From Methanobacterium sp. (GTDB lineage Archaea; Methanobacteriota; Methanobacteria; Methanobacteriales; Methanobacteriaceae): a stretch of 5,284 nucleotides of DNA. The notes below the pieces were generated by a model. That model was not told the origin of the DNA. It worked only from the letters and a program-made list of their open reading frames with translations, and searched no databases. Of this stretch, positions 1-5,284 are shown one piece after another. Both the position numbers and the translations under genes were made by a program. Each line of letters opens with the position of its first letter. Position 1 is the stretch's first letter. Location: assembly GCA_003162655.1 (NCBI GenBank), contig PMMY01000296.1, positions 778-6,061 on the forward strand, in the 5' to 3' direction.

Positions 1-515
1 TGGATTGGAAGCTGGCACACAGACTTTTAAATGAAGACTACAGCGATTCTGCTGCAGCATTATCTATGATGACTGCAAAGATGACTATAAAATCTGCAGA
101 TGCTATTAAGGAAGGTTTAACAGAAAGTGCAGGTCTGGTTGTAAAGGCCCTAATAAGCAGTGGAATAGCCATAAGTATTGCAGGTACTAGCCGACCTGCA
201 AGTGGATCAGAACACAAATTTAGCCATGCACTAGACATAATTGCTCCTAAACCAGCTCTTCACGGCGAACAATGCGGAGTTGGGACTATTATGATGATGT
301 TCCTCCATGGTGGGGACTGGAAATTCATAAGAGACACATTAAAAATTATTAAAGCTCCAACAACAGCTAAAGAAATGGGAATTAAACCAGAATATATTAT
401 TGAAGCACTTAAAATTGCCCACACTATCCGAAGTGAGAGATACACAATTTTAGGTGATAGGGGACTTACTGAAGAAGCAGCAGAGAGTCTGGCTGTTAAA
501 ACAGGTGTTATTTAA
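1..515 (+). CDS. egsA: sn-glycerol-1-phosphate dehydrogenase, C-terminal part (5' end outside window)
   Basis: The enzyme reduces dihydroxyacetone phosphate to sn-glycerol 1-phosphate with NAD(P)H in the cytosol, giving the backbone of archaeal ether lipids. The frame is open from the first complete codon at base 3 and encodes 170 residues; the family is about 350 long, so roughly the N-terminal Rossmann-like half lies upstream. What is visible is the all-helical metal-binding half, starting with a DWKLA segment. The motif [18 protein letters not shown] carries His71 and His75 (numbered in this fragment; bases 213-215 and 225-227), and HGEQCGVGT carries His87 (261-263). By family knowledge, the first and last of these bind the catalytic zinc and the middle one the substrate. 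The reading frame is intact to TAA at 513-515. T-runs follow within 65 bp, so the transcript probably ends there. Identification is firm; only the start is missing. Confidence 0.95.
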   Translation, partial: DWKLAHRLLNEDYSDSAAALSMMTAKMTIKSADAIKEGLTESAGLVVKALISSGIAISIAGTSRPASGSEHKFSHALDIIAPKPALHGEQCGVGTIMMMFLHGGDWKFIRDTLKIIKAPTTAKEMGIKPEYIIEALKIAHTIRSERYTILGDRGLTEEAAESLAVKTGVI

Positions 516-538
516 CTTTTCGTGAAATTTCTCTATAA

Positions 539-579
539 TTTTTTTTGAAATTAAGTTCCAAATTAAACAAAATTTTTTT
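539..579 (+). terminator. T-run terminator region after egsA
   Basis: Two runs of T lie downstream of the egsA stop: eight T at 539-546 and seven T at 573-579. Archaeal RNA polymerase terminates at such runs without needing a stable hairpin, and no convincing GC stem is present. Assignment is by position and composition only. Confidence 0.4.
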
Positions 580-680
580 CAATTTAATATTTTGAAAATT
601 CAATTAATCTTAATTATATCCATTTATATAATCTGAAGGATATACAGAATCTTAATATGATATTCTATTTGATTAAGAAA

Positions 681-700
681 TTCATATAAATATTTATTAA
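681..700 (+). promoter_or_regulatory. Probable TATA-box region for the UPF0179-rpiA unit
   Basis: An A/T-only stretch containing CATATAAATATTTATTAA lies 51-70 bp before the ATG at 751. A start about 25 bp downstream of its centre would give a leader of roughly 35 nt that includes the ribosome binding site. A second TATA-like element, TTTATATAAT at 623-632, would give a longer leader and cannot be excluded. The whole gap 516-750 is very AT-rich and shows no gene. Confidence 0.35.
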
Positions 701-738
701 TGTAACAAAATTCAAAACGGGATTAAAACCGCAATTAT

Positions 739-746
739 AAGGTGAT
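739..746 (+). promoter_or_regulatory. Ribosome binding site that sets the UPF0179 start
   Basis: AAGGTGAT matches the anti-Shine-Dalgarno end of archaeal 16S rRNA and lies 4 nt before the ATG at 751. The in-frame GTG at 742 is part of this site, so it should not be taken as the start codon. Confidence 0.7.
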
Positions 747-750
747 AATA

Positions 751-1182
751 ATGATAACGCTTATTGGCAAAAGTCTTGCAAATAAAGGTTTAAAATTTAT
801 GGATTACGGAGCTACATCTGAATGTGAATCCTGCAGATTTAAAAATACTTGTATTGATCCACTTGAAGTTGGGAGGATGTACATCATAAAGAATGTAAAA
901 AATGGTGAACAACCATGCCTCATTCATGAGGGAGGTAAAGTGAAGGTTGTGGAAGTTGAAAAGGCATACATAAGGGGAGTTATAGATACAAAACAATCAT
1001 TTGAAGGATCTAAAATAGTTTTTAACCCACCGGAATGTGACGAAGACTGTTCATTACATGATATGTGCTTTCCAGAAGGCCTCTACAGAGAAGACAAGTG
1101 TAAAATCATCAGGAACATGGGAAAACCCCGAGAAAAATGTCCAAAAGGACGTGACCTTAATATGGTACTTTTGAAATATTGA
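751..1182 (+). CDS. UPF0179 family protein, cysteine-rich
   Basis: This is a 143-residue protein recognised as UPF0179, an archaeal family with no known function. It opens with [13 protein letters not shown] and has nine cysteines: Cys25, 28 and 34 (CxxCx5C), Cys56, Cys96, 100 and 106 (Cx3Cx5C), Cys117 and Cys130. The two clustered triplets plus isolated cysteines suggest zinc or iron-sulfur binding, which is inference. No signal peptide or membrane segment is seen, so it is probably cytosolic. The ATG at 751 is chosen because AAGGTGAT sits just upstream; the GTG at 742 would add three residues but lies inside that site. The gene is followed after 28 bp by rpiA on the same strand, with no TATA box or T-run between them, so the two are probably co-transcribed. 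A nucleic-acid or redox role is possible, but nothing in the sequence decides it. Confidence 0.88.
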   Translation: MITLIGKSLANKGLKFMDYGATSECESCRFKNTCIDPLEVGRMYIIKNVKNGEQPCLIHEGGKVKVVEVEKAYIRGVIDTKQSFEGSKIVFNPPECDEDCSLHDMCFPEGLYREDKCKIIRNMGKPREKCPKGRDLNMVLLKY

Positions 1183-1210
1183 TATTTACAGATTTATCGA
1201 GGAAATTTTT

Positions 1211-1879
1211 ATGGAACTTAAAAAAAGAGTGGGATACGAAGCAGCCAAACTTGTTAATGATGGAGACGTTGTAGGACTTGGTACAGGATCTACTACACAT
1301 TACTTTATCAAAAAACTTGGAGAAAGGATTAAAACAGAAGAGATAAATATTCTTGGAGTTCCCACATCATTTCAATCATTTTTCCTTGGAAGAGATCTAG
1401 GTATTCCAATAACAACTCTGGAGGAACACGACGTTAATATTGCGGTAGATGGTGCAGATGAGGTTGATCCTGAACTTAATTTAATAAAAGGTGGTGGAGC
1501 AGCCCATACACTCGAGAAAATTGTTGATGAATCAGCTTCATTGTTTGTTGTAATTGTGGATGAAACTAAAATAGTTTCTGAACTGGGAAGCTTTCCTGTA
1601 CCAGTTGAAGTAATCCCCCAGGCAACCCGGACTGTGAAAGAACATTTAATAGAAATGGAAGGATTACCAAAACTCAGAATGGCAGAAAGAAAGGATGGTC
1701 CTGTTGTAACAGATAATGGAAATTTTATATACGATGTAAAATTTAATATTAAAAATCCGAAACAATTGGAAACTGAAATCAACACCATTCCCGGAGTAAT
1801 TGATAACGGTATATTCTCCCAGATAGTTGACCAGGTTATAGTAGGAAAAGATACTGGTATTGAAATCCTTAAAAAGTAA
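1211..1879 (+). CDS. rpiA: Ribose-5-phosphate isomerase A
   Basis: RpiA interconverts ribulose 5-phosphate and ribose 5-phosphate in the cytosol, supplying ribose for nucleotides; in methanogens lacking the oxidative pentose phosphate route the ribulose phosphate is thought to come from the reversed ribulose-monophosphate pathway. The 222 residues match the usual family length. Visible motifs are the phosphate-binding [12 protein letters not shown] near residues 21-32, GVPTSFQS at 49-56, the catalytic DGADEVD at 80-86 and [11 protein letters not shown] at 93-103. Asp80, Asp83, Lys93 and Glu102 correspond to E. coli Asp81, Asp84, Lys94 and Glu103, so the active site is complete. The ATG at 1211 has GAGG at 1199-1202, eight nt upstream. 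The gene follows the UPF0179 gene closely and ends in a T-run 54 bp after its stop. Confidence 0.97.
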   Translation: MELKKRVGYEAAKLVNDGDVVGLGTGSTTHYFIKKLGERIKTEEINILGVPTSFQSFFLGRDLGIPITTLEEHDVNIAVDGADEVDPELNLIKGGGAAHTLEKIVDESASLFVVIVDETKIVSELGSFPVPVEVIPQATRTVKEHLIEMEGLPKLRMAERKDGPVVTDNGNFIYDVKFNIKNPKQLETEINTIPGVIDNGIFSQIVDQVIVGKDTGIEILKK

Positions 1880-1932
1880 TTCTATAAAAATACTACAATT
1901 ATTATTTTTAATAATCCTGCTTTTAAAATATA

Positions 1933-1942
1933 TTTTTTTTTT
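1933..1942 (+). terminator. T-run terminator after rpiA
   Basis: Ten consecutive T begin 54 bp downstream of the rpiA stop inside the convergent gap 1880-1967, fitting archaeal T-run termination. The same gap holds an A/T-only inverted repeat (ATTATT at 1898-1903, AATAAT at 1910-1915). On the minus strand this is followed by five T at 1890-1886, a weak candidate end for the importer operon transcript. Confidence 0.5.
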
Positions 1943-1967
1943 AATTTATATCAATCAAATCGTAAAT

Positions 1968-2762
1968 CTACCCTTTTATATAATAAGAAATTAAAAAAGC
2001 AGCTGCCAGAACCATTACAATGGTTGCTCCGGAAGCTAGGTTAAATATGAAAGATAGAATCAAACCCAAAGATGTAAGTATTATTGCTAAGATAGTGGCT
2101 ATAATCATTAAGTTTCTGAGGTTATATGTGTATTGTTTGCTTATAGCTGCAGGTATAGTGAATAAAGCTCTAATCAGGATTACACCCACTACTTTTATTA
2201 GAACAACAACACTTAAGGCTACTAATGCCAAAAGAAGCATATAAACCAGTAATGCATGTAATCCAACTACATTAGAGAATTCTTCATCAAATGATACTGC
2301 TAGAAATTCTCTTCGAAACAAAAAAACTATAGCTATGATAACCAAATCGAGAACAAACATTATATAAAGATCGGTATTAGATACAGTCAAAATACTACCA
2401 AAAAGGTAGCTGAAAAGGTCAGGAGCATATCCTGGAGTTAAGTTGATGAATATTACTCCTATGGCCATGCCTACACTCCACAGAATCCCTATCGCCGTAT
2501 CTTCACTAATATTTGTTATCTGTTTAACTCCACCAATTGAAATAGCAGAGATTATACTAAAGGGAATAGCAGCTAATACAGGATTAACACCTAAAAAGTA
2601 GCCCAGACCCACGCCACCAAAAGCTGCGTGGGATATTGCCCCACTAAGTGAAACTATCTTTTTAATAACAACGTAACTTCCCACCACTCCGCATGATATG
2701 CTAACCAGCACGGCAGCTATTAAGGCTCTTTGCATAAATTGGTACTGGAAAAGTTCAAGCAT
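1968..2762 (-). CDS. Metal ABC transporter permease (ABC-3, ZnuB/TroC-like)
   Basis: This is the membrane subunit of a metal-ion importer of the ABC-3 permease family. It is 264 residues from the chosen start, close to the family norm. Hydrophobic segments occur near residues 12-33, 47-58, 62-79, 89-107, 130-149, 169-189, 191-206, 217-241 and 244-262. Family landmarks are [13 protein letters not shown] at 38-50 (including His45), [13 protein letters not shown] near 90-102, [12 protein letters not shown] at 114-125, [17 protein letters not shown] at 190-206 and SGATIVM at 244-250. The start is placed at the ATG at 2762-2760 because GGTGA (2772-2768) lies 5 nt upstream; a GTG at 2771 would add three residues but is part of that site. 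It is the last gene of the importer operon, 23 bp after the ATPase gene. The metal is not readable from the permease; zinc, manganese, iron and, from context, nickel are possible. Confidence 0.93.
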   Translation of the reverse strand: MLELFQYQFMQRALIAAVLVSISCGVVGSYVVIKKIVSLSGAISHAAFGGVGLGYFLGVNPVLAAIPFSIISAISIGGVKQITNISEDTAIGILWSVGMAIGVIFINLTPGYAPDLFSYLFGSILTVSNTDLYIMFVLDLVIIAIVFLFRREFLAVSFDEEFSNVVGLHALLVYMLLLALVALSVVVLIKVVGVILIRALFTIPAAISKQYTYNLRNLMIIATILAIILTSLGLILSFIFNLASGATIVMVLAAAFLISYYIKG

Positions 2763-2767
2763 CTGAT

Positions 2768-2772
2768 TCACC
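2768..2772 (-). promoter_or_regulatory. Ribosome binding site that sets the permease start
   Basis: On the minus strand GGTGA is followed by ATCAG and then ATG at 2762-2760. The GTG within this site is in frame and can be mistaken for the start, exactly as for the UPF0179 gene. Confidence 0.65.
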
Positions 2773-2785
2773 GTAAATTGAATAT

Positions 2786-3532
2786 TTAATGTTCTTTTAA
2801 CACCCTATGTGGAATTCCATGGCTTATGAGTTCTATCGGGCAATGATATACCTCTTCCAATCCTTCTGCAGAATCTTCTACAGGCCCATGGTAGTACAGT
2901 TTCTGATTGAGACAAGCTATTTTATCAACATGGGTCGATACCGCACCGACATCATGACTAACAAGAACTATGGCCATTTTATTCTTTAATCGTGACATTA
3001 GTTCATAGAATGAGTGCTGCATCTCTGGATCTATACTGGCCATTGGTTCATCCATAATCAGAAGTTTAGGATCTCTAACAATAGCACGGGCAATGAAAAC
3101 TCTCTGCATTTGACCACCAGATAATTTGCTGATTTGTCTATCCTTCAGTTCATCCATTTCCACGTCTTTCAAAGCTTGTATAACTGCCTTATGATCTTGA
3201 TTGGAATATTTTTTTAATAAACCATGATATCTTCCCATTAACACGGTTTCGAATACATTGATTGGAAAATCATGGTCAAAATCAAGTCTCTGAGGGAGAT
3301 ATCCCATTAAGTCTTTAGCCTTCTTGGGATCTTTTCCAAAGACTTTAACTTTTCCTTCATCCGGTGTTAATAGCCCAAGAATTACTTTGAGTAATGTGGT
3401 TTTTCCTCCACCATTGGGGCCTATTATGGCCATAAAATCCTTTTCTTCAATTGAAAAGTTTATGTCATTTAGAATTAACTGTTCATTAAACTTAATAGAT
3501 AAATGGTTAATTTCAACAGCTTTGAGTGTCAT
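2786..3532 (-). CDS. Metal ABC transporter ATP-binding protein (ZnuC/TroB-like)
   Basis: This is the ATPase subunit that drives the importer from the cytosolic face of the membrane. The 248 residues contain every nucleotide-binding element in order: Walker [10 protein letters not shown] at 38-46 with Lys44, Q-loop Gln81 in LPQRLDF, signature LSGGQ at 137-141, Walker B LLIMDEP at 157-163 with catalytic Glu162, D-loop ASID at 165-168 and switch His193 in VSHD. The C-terminal tail, with [19 protein letters not shown], is of the kind seen on ZnuC/TroB-type subunits and has several His residues. The ATG at 3532 is preceded by AAAAGGAG (3549-3542) with a 9-nt spacer. The gene starts 27 bp after the binding-protein stop and is followed 23 bp later by the permease. 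The protein appears fully functional; the metal cannot be told from this subunit. Confidence 0.96.
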   Translation of the reverse strand: MTLKAVEINHLSIKFNEQLILNDINFSIEEKDFMAIIGPNGGGKTTLLKVILGLLTPDEGKVKVFGKDPKKAKDLMGYLPQRLDFDHDFPINVFETVLMGRYHGLLKKYSNQDHKAVIQALKDVEMDELKDRQISKLSGGQMQRVFIARAIVRDPKLLIMDEPMASIDPEMQHSFYELMSRLKNKMAIVLVSHDVGAVSTHVDKIACLNQKLYYHGPVEDSAEGLEEVYHCPIELISHGIPHRVLKEH

Positions 3533-3559
3533 TAGATTAAACTCCTTTTCATCCTTCAG

Positions 3560-4441
3560 TCATGCTTTAGAGAATTCTATAGCTATATTCTCCATGTTCT
3601 GAACGTAATGTTCATCAAGATCATTTACATTTAAGACTTGTGCACCGATTTGTGATGCTATCGACTGCATAAATTTTGGATCATACTGTGGTTCTGAGTA
3701 TATTATTGTAATATTATTTTGTTTAGCAATATTGACCATCATTGCAATTCTTTGGGGGGATGGTTCCTCATCGTTAATCATAGCTCCTACTTGTGTAAGG
3801 TTATAATCCTTAGCATAGTAACCAAATGCTGGATGATAAATTAATATATTAGTACCTTGCTTTCCTTTGAGGAGTTTTGTGGTATTTTTATTGAGATCAT
3901 CCAATTGTTGAAGATAGTTGTCTCGATTTTTCTGGAAGTAGTCTTTATCTTCAGGATCAATCTGAACCAAACCTTGATAAATATTGTTCACCATAATCTC
4001 CGCGTTTTTTGGATCAACATAATCATGGGGATCCATTGAAGTTGATTCATTTTCAGCAGAATTTGGTATTAAATTTATTCCTTGGGATGTGTTCACCACA
4101 AGCATGTTTGGATTAATGGCCTTTATTTGATCCATGTAGTTGACCTCAAATTCGATTGGAGTGCCTAATTCTGCATACATTTTGGCATTTGAAACTTGGC
4201 TTAATTGATTAGCTAATGGTTCATAAGTATGAGGATCTGCATTAGAAGGTACCATTAATGTAACATCGACCTTATCCCCACCAACAGCTTTAACAAATTC
4301 TATTTGAGGACCTATACTCACAACTACGCCTATTCTACCATCATTACCCATCATATTTGTTTTTTTTGATGCTAAATAATATAAAGATGCAAATGCAAAA
4401 ATTAAAATCACTAAAACAATTATTACCCTTTTCCTGTTCAT
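3560..4441 (-). CDS. Metal ABC transporter substrate-binding protein (ZnuA/TroA-like, cluster A-I)
   Basis: This extracytoplasmic protein captures the metal and hands it to the permease. It is 293 residues. The N-terminus MNRKR plus a hydrophobic stretch at about 6-24 is a membrane anchor or signal sequence; there is no cysteine for a lipobox, so it is probably held by an uncleaved helix or by another route. Likely ligands are His71 in DPHTYEP, His139 in DPHDYVDP and His203 in IYHPAFGYYAKDY. A third His at that place is typical of zinc-type proteins, whereas manganese-type members usually have Glu. The fourth ligand, normally Asp of an LDPL-like motif, falls in NVNDLDEHY (271-279) and may be Asn273, Asp274 or Asp276. 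The His-rich loop of many ZnuA proteins is absent; residues 123-137 are polar. AAGGTG (4455-4450) lies 8 nt before the ATG. It is the first gene of the operon, divergent from the NikR-type gene. Confidence 0.92.
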   Translation of the reverse strand: MNRKRVIIVLVILIFAFASLYYLASKKTNMMGNDGRIGVVVSIGPQIEFVKAVGGDKVDVTLMVPSNADPHTYEPLANQLSQVSNAKMYAELGTPIEFEVNYMDQIKAINPNMLVVNTSQGINLIPNSAENESTSMDPHDYVDPKNAEIMVNNIYQGLVQIDPEDKDYFQKNRDNYLQQLDDLNKNTTKLLKGKQGTNILIYHPAFGYYAKDYNLTQVGAMINDEEPSPQRIAMMVNIAKQNNITIIYSEPQYDPKFMQSIASQIGAQVLNVNDLDEHYVQNMENIAIEFSKA

Positions 4442-4467
4442 CTAGACTACACCTTACAAAATATATA

Positions 4468-4500
4468 GATGTTAATAATATTTATAAATGATGTTAATAA
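4468..4500. repeat. Pair of exact 11-bp direct repeats in the divergent promoter, candidate operator
   Basis: GATGTTAATAA occurs at 4468-4478 and again at 4490-4500, with 11 bp between and a 22-bp period, about two helical turns. The spacer (4479-4489) is the probable importer TATA box. On the minus strand the order is TTATTAACATC, ATTTATAAATA, TTATTAACATC. A repressor on both copies would cover the TATA box. That the neighbouring NikR-type protein binds here is inference. Confidence 0.5.
4479..4489 (-). promoter_or_regulatory. Probable TATA box of the metal importer operon
   Basis: ATTTATAAATA on the minus strand is centred at about 4484, some 43 bp before the ATG at 4441. Transcription starting about 25 bp downstream would begin near 4458, just upstream of the AAGGTG ribosome binding site at 4455-4450. 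The alternative CTATATATTTTG (4468-4457) is too close to the ribosome binding site to give a leader that includes it. Confidence 0.45.
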
Positions 4501-4512
4501 AAATTAGCAATA

Positions 4513-4521
4513 TTTATATAA
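4513..4521 (+). promoter_or_regulatory. Probable TATA box of the NikR-type gene
   Basis: TTTATATAA is a near-perfect archaeal TATA box centred 27 bp before the ATG at 4544. Usual spacing would put the transcript start at or within a few bases of the start codon, and there is no Shine-Dalgarno site before the ATG. This suggests a leaderless mRNA. An A/T palindrome (ATTATT, A, AATAAT at 4524-4536) lies between the box and the start; it may be chance in such AT-rich DNA. Confidence 0.5.
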
Positions 4522-4543
4522 GAATTATTAAATAATAATAATT

Positions 4544-4927
4544 ATGGTGATTGTAAGTGTATCTTTGAGTAAAAAACTTCTAGAAGATATTGACAGTATA
4601 CAAAATGAAATGGGTTTCTCAGGAAGATCTGATGTTATACGGGCCAGTGCACGTATGTTAATTGCAGATAATAGGGAAAAAAGTGCCATGACCGGTGATA
4701 CTAATTCAGTACTCACTTTGATACACAGTCAGGAGGTTGAGGATAAAGTCACTGAAATAAAACACGACTATGAGGATATAATAAACACCCAAATACACAG
4801 TCACCTTAAAGAACAGAAATGCTTGGAGATATTCATTCTGGATGGAGATGTTCACAGAATGTACCAGCTTGCTAAAATGTTCGAAACGAGCCGTAAAATG
4901 GACTACGTTAAACTGACAGTTGTTTAA
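4544..4927 (+). CDS. nikR: NikR-type nickel-responsive transcriptional regulator
   Basis: This is a 127-residue ribbon-helix-helix DNA-binding protein with a C-terminal metal-sensing domain; the family forms tetramers of two DNA-binding dimers around an ACT-like core. The N-terminal strand MVIVSVSL aligns residue for residue with MQRVTITL of E. coli NikR, followed by two helices ([26 protein letters not shown]) to about residue 41. In the sensor domain His74, His85, His87 and Cys93 (HxH plus KCLEIF) have exactly the spacing of E. coli His76, His87, His89 and Cys95, so the high-affinity nickel site is complete. Arg3 of E. coli, a DNA contact, is Ile here, pointing to a different operator. The C-terminus stops at VKLTVV, at the short end of the family, without frameshift. 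The gene is divergent from the metal importer and probably regulates it, and perhaps itself. No ribosome binding site precedes the ATG. Confidence 0.88.
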   Translation: MVIVSVSLSKKLLEDIDSIQNEMGFSGRSDVIRASARMLIADNREKSAMTGDTNSVLTLIHSQEVEDKVTEIKHDYEDIINTQIHSHLKEQKCLEIFILDGDVHRMYQLAKMFETSRKMDYVKLTVV

Positions 4928-4989
4928 TACTTCTTACATCAAATATTTCAGTCTAATTCATCCAAATCTAATACGATTTTTACAATTTT
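4928..4989. other. Convergent gap between nikR and the DUF255 gene
   Basis: These 62 bp are AT-rich and non-coding. Five T at 4977-4981 may serve as the nikR terminator. No clear T-run is seen for the minus strand and no strong stem-loop is present. Confidence 0.3.
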
Positions 4990-5284
4990 CTACCTAACAC
5001 CCAGAAGTTTCAACATTTCATCAACATCTGTGGTAGGTATTTTACAGCATCCAGCAGCACAAACATATGCTGTAGCCATACCATCAATATTCCCCTTTAA
5101 CTTTAAAGATTCGGCAATTTTATCCACATCACCGGGATTGTCGGTGTCTTTAAATATAACGACCTTGTTGGGGATGTAATGTTGGTTTAAATTGTTGAAC
5201 ATGTTTAAAGTGTCTAGAGCTCCAGTTTTTCCAACGATAACAATTTCAAATGAGGGTCCAACTTTAAAGTCAACGGCTGTTAAG
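4990..5284 (-). CDS. DUF255/YyaL-type thioredoxin-domain protein, C-terminal end (5' end outside window)
   Basis: The frame is open from the right edge of the window to a TAG at 4992-4990 and gives 97 residues. It reads through residues such as VGPSFEIVIVG, HYIPNKVVIF and ATAYVCAAGCCKIPTTDVDEMLKLLG, which match the C-terminus of the DUF255 (YyaL / spermatogenesis-associated protein 20) family. These proteins are several hundred residues long, with an N-terminal thioredoxin-like domain and a glycosidase-like helical barrel; their function is not established. Only the tail of the barrel region is present. The ATG at 5202 is internal, since homologous sequence continues upstream of it (EIVIVGKTGALDTLN), so it is not the start. 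The closing segment has three cysteines, in YVCAAGCC. The gene converges on nikR and has no evident link to the metal importer. Confidence 0.85.
   Translation of the reverse strand, partial: LTAVDFKVGPSFEIVIVGKTGALDTLNMFNNLNQHYIPNKVVIFKDTDNPGDVDKIAESLKLKGNIDGMATAYVCAAGCCKIPTTDVDEMLKLLGVR

Noticed and set aside
260..445. 61-codon minus-strand frame inside egsA
   Set aside because: It lies fully within a well-conserved gene on the other strand and has no recognisable protein features beyond chance hydrophobicity.
516..750. Possible small RNA or tRNA in the gap after egsA
   Set aside because: No GC-containing stems, cloverleaf or conserved tRNA box motifs are visible; the region is almost pure A/T and fits terminator plus promoter.
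1372..1788. 138-codon open frame on the minus strand inside rpiA
   Set aside because: It is antisense to a gene with a complete active site, its translation is Ser/Thr-rich and resembles no family, and it is a typical shadow frame.
2020..2244. 74-codon plus-strand frame antisense to the permease
   Set aside because: Shadow of the permease reading frame; the permease motifs on the minus strand account for this DNA.
3324..3602. 92-codon plus-strand frame across the ATPase start and the binding-protein end
   Set aside because: It overlaps two recognised genes and the ribosome binding site between them, and its translation has no family resemblance.
4468..4500. Direct repeats as a possible CRISPR or mobile-element trace
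   Set aside because: There are only two 11-bp copies with an 11-bp spacer, no cas or transposase gene nearby, and the position in a divergent promoter fits an operator better.
4524..4543. AATAAT-rich tract as a repeat element or NikR inverted operator
   Set aside because: The palindrome uses only A and T with 6-bp arms in very A/T-rich DNA, so chance explains it; it is mentioned only with the promoter.
4528..4716. 62-codon minus-strand frame over the nikR promoter and 5' end
   Set aside because: It ends in the A/T-rich promoter, giving a run of isoleucines, and is antisense to a recognised DNA-binding domain.

Overview
The window looks like chromosomal DNA of an AT-rich methanogenic archaeon, most likely of the order Methanobacteriales. 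The evidence is a glycerol-1-phosphate dehydrogenase (the archaeal lipid-stereochemistry enzyme), a UPF0179 protein (an archaeal family), GGTGA-type ribosome binding sites, archaeal TATA boxes and T-run terminators. The order assignment rests on family recognition and base composition, not on a database search.

Left part, plus strand: the 3' half of egsA runs to 515. A 235-bp AT-rich non-coding gap with T-runs and TATA-like elements follows. Then come a nine-cysteine UPF0179 protein (751-1182) and ribose-5-phosphate isomerase rpiA (1211-1879), 28 bp apart and probably co-transcribed. A short convergent gap (1880-1967) separates them from the next unit.

Middle part, minus strand: a complete metal ABC importer of the ZnuABC/TroABCD type is read from right to left. 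The order is substrate-binding protein (4441-3560), ATPase (3532-2786) and permease (2762-1968), with gaps of 27 and 23 bp. Each gene has its own Shine-Dalgarno site, so this is a tight operon.

Right part: a NikR-type ribbon-helix-helix regulator (4544-4927, plus) is divergent from the importer. It keeps all four high-affinity nickel ligands known from E. coli NikR. The 102-bp divergent promoter region holds two exact 11-bp direct repeats that bracket the probable importer TATA box. This suggests that the regulator controls the importer. The binding protein keeps three metal-binding histidines, which is typical of zinc-type proteins, so regulator and transporter point to different metals; this is the most interesting point of the window. 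The window ends in the C-terminal part of a DUF255/YyaL-type thioredoxin-domain protein on the minus strand.

No RNA gene, CRISPR array, insertion sequence or sign of recent transfer was seen. Start sites of two genes (UPF0179 and permease) are set here at an ATG rather than at a GTG that is part of the ribosome binding site.
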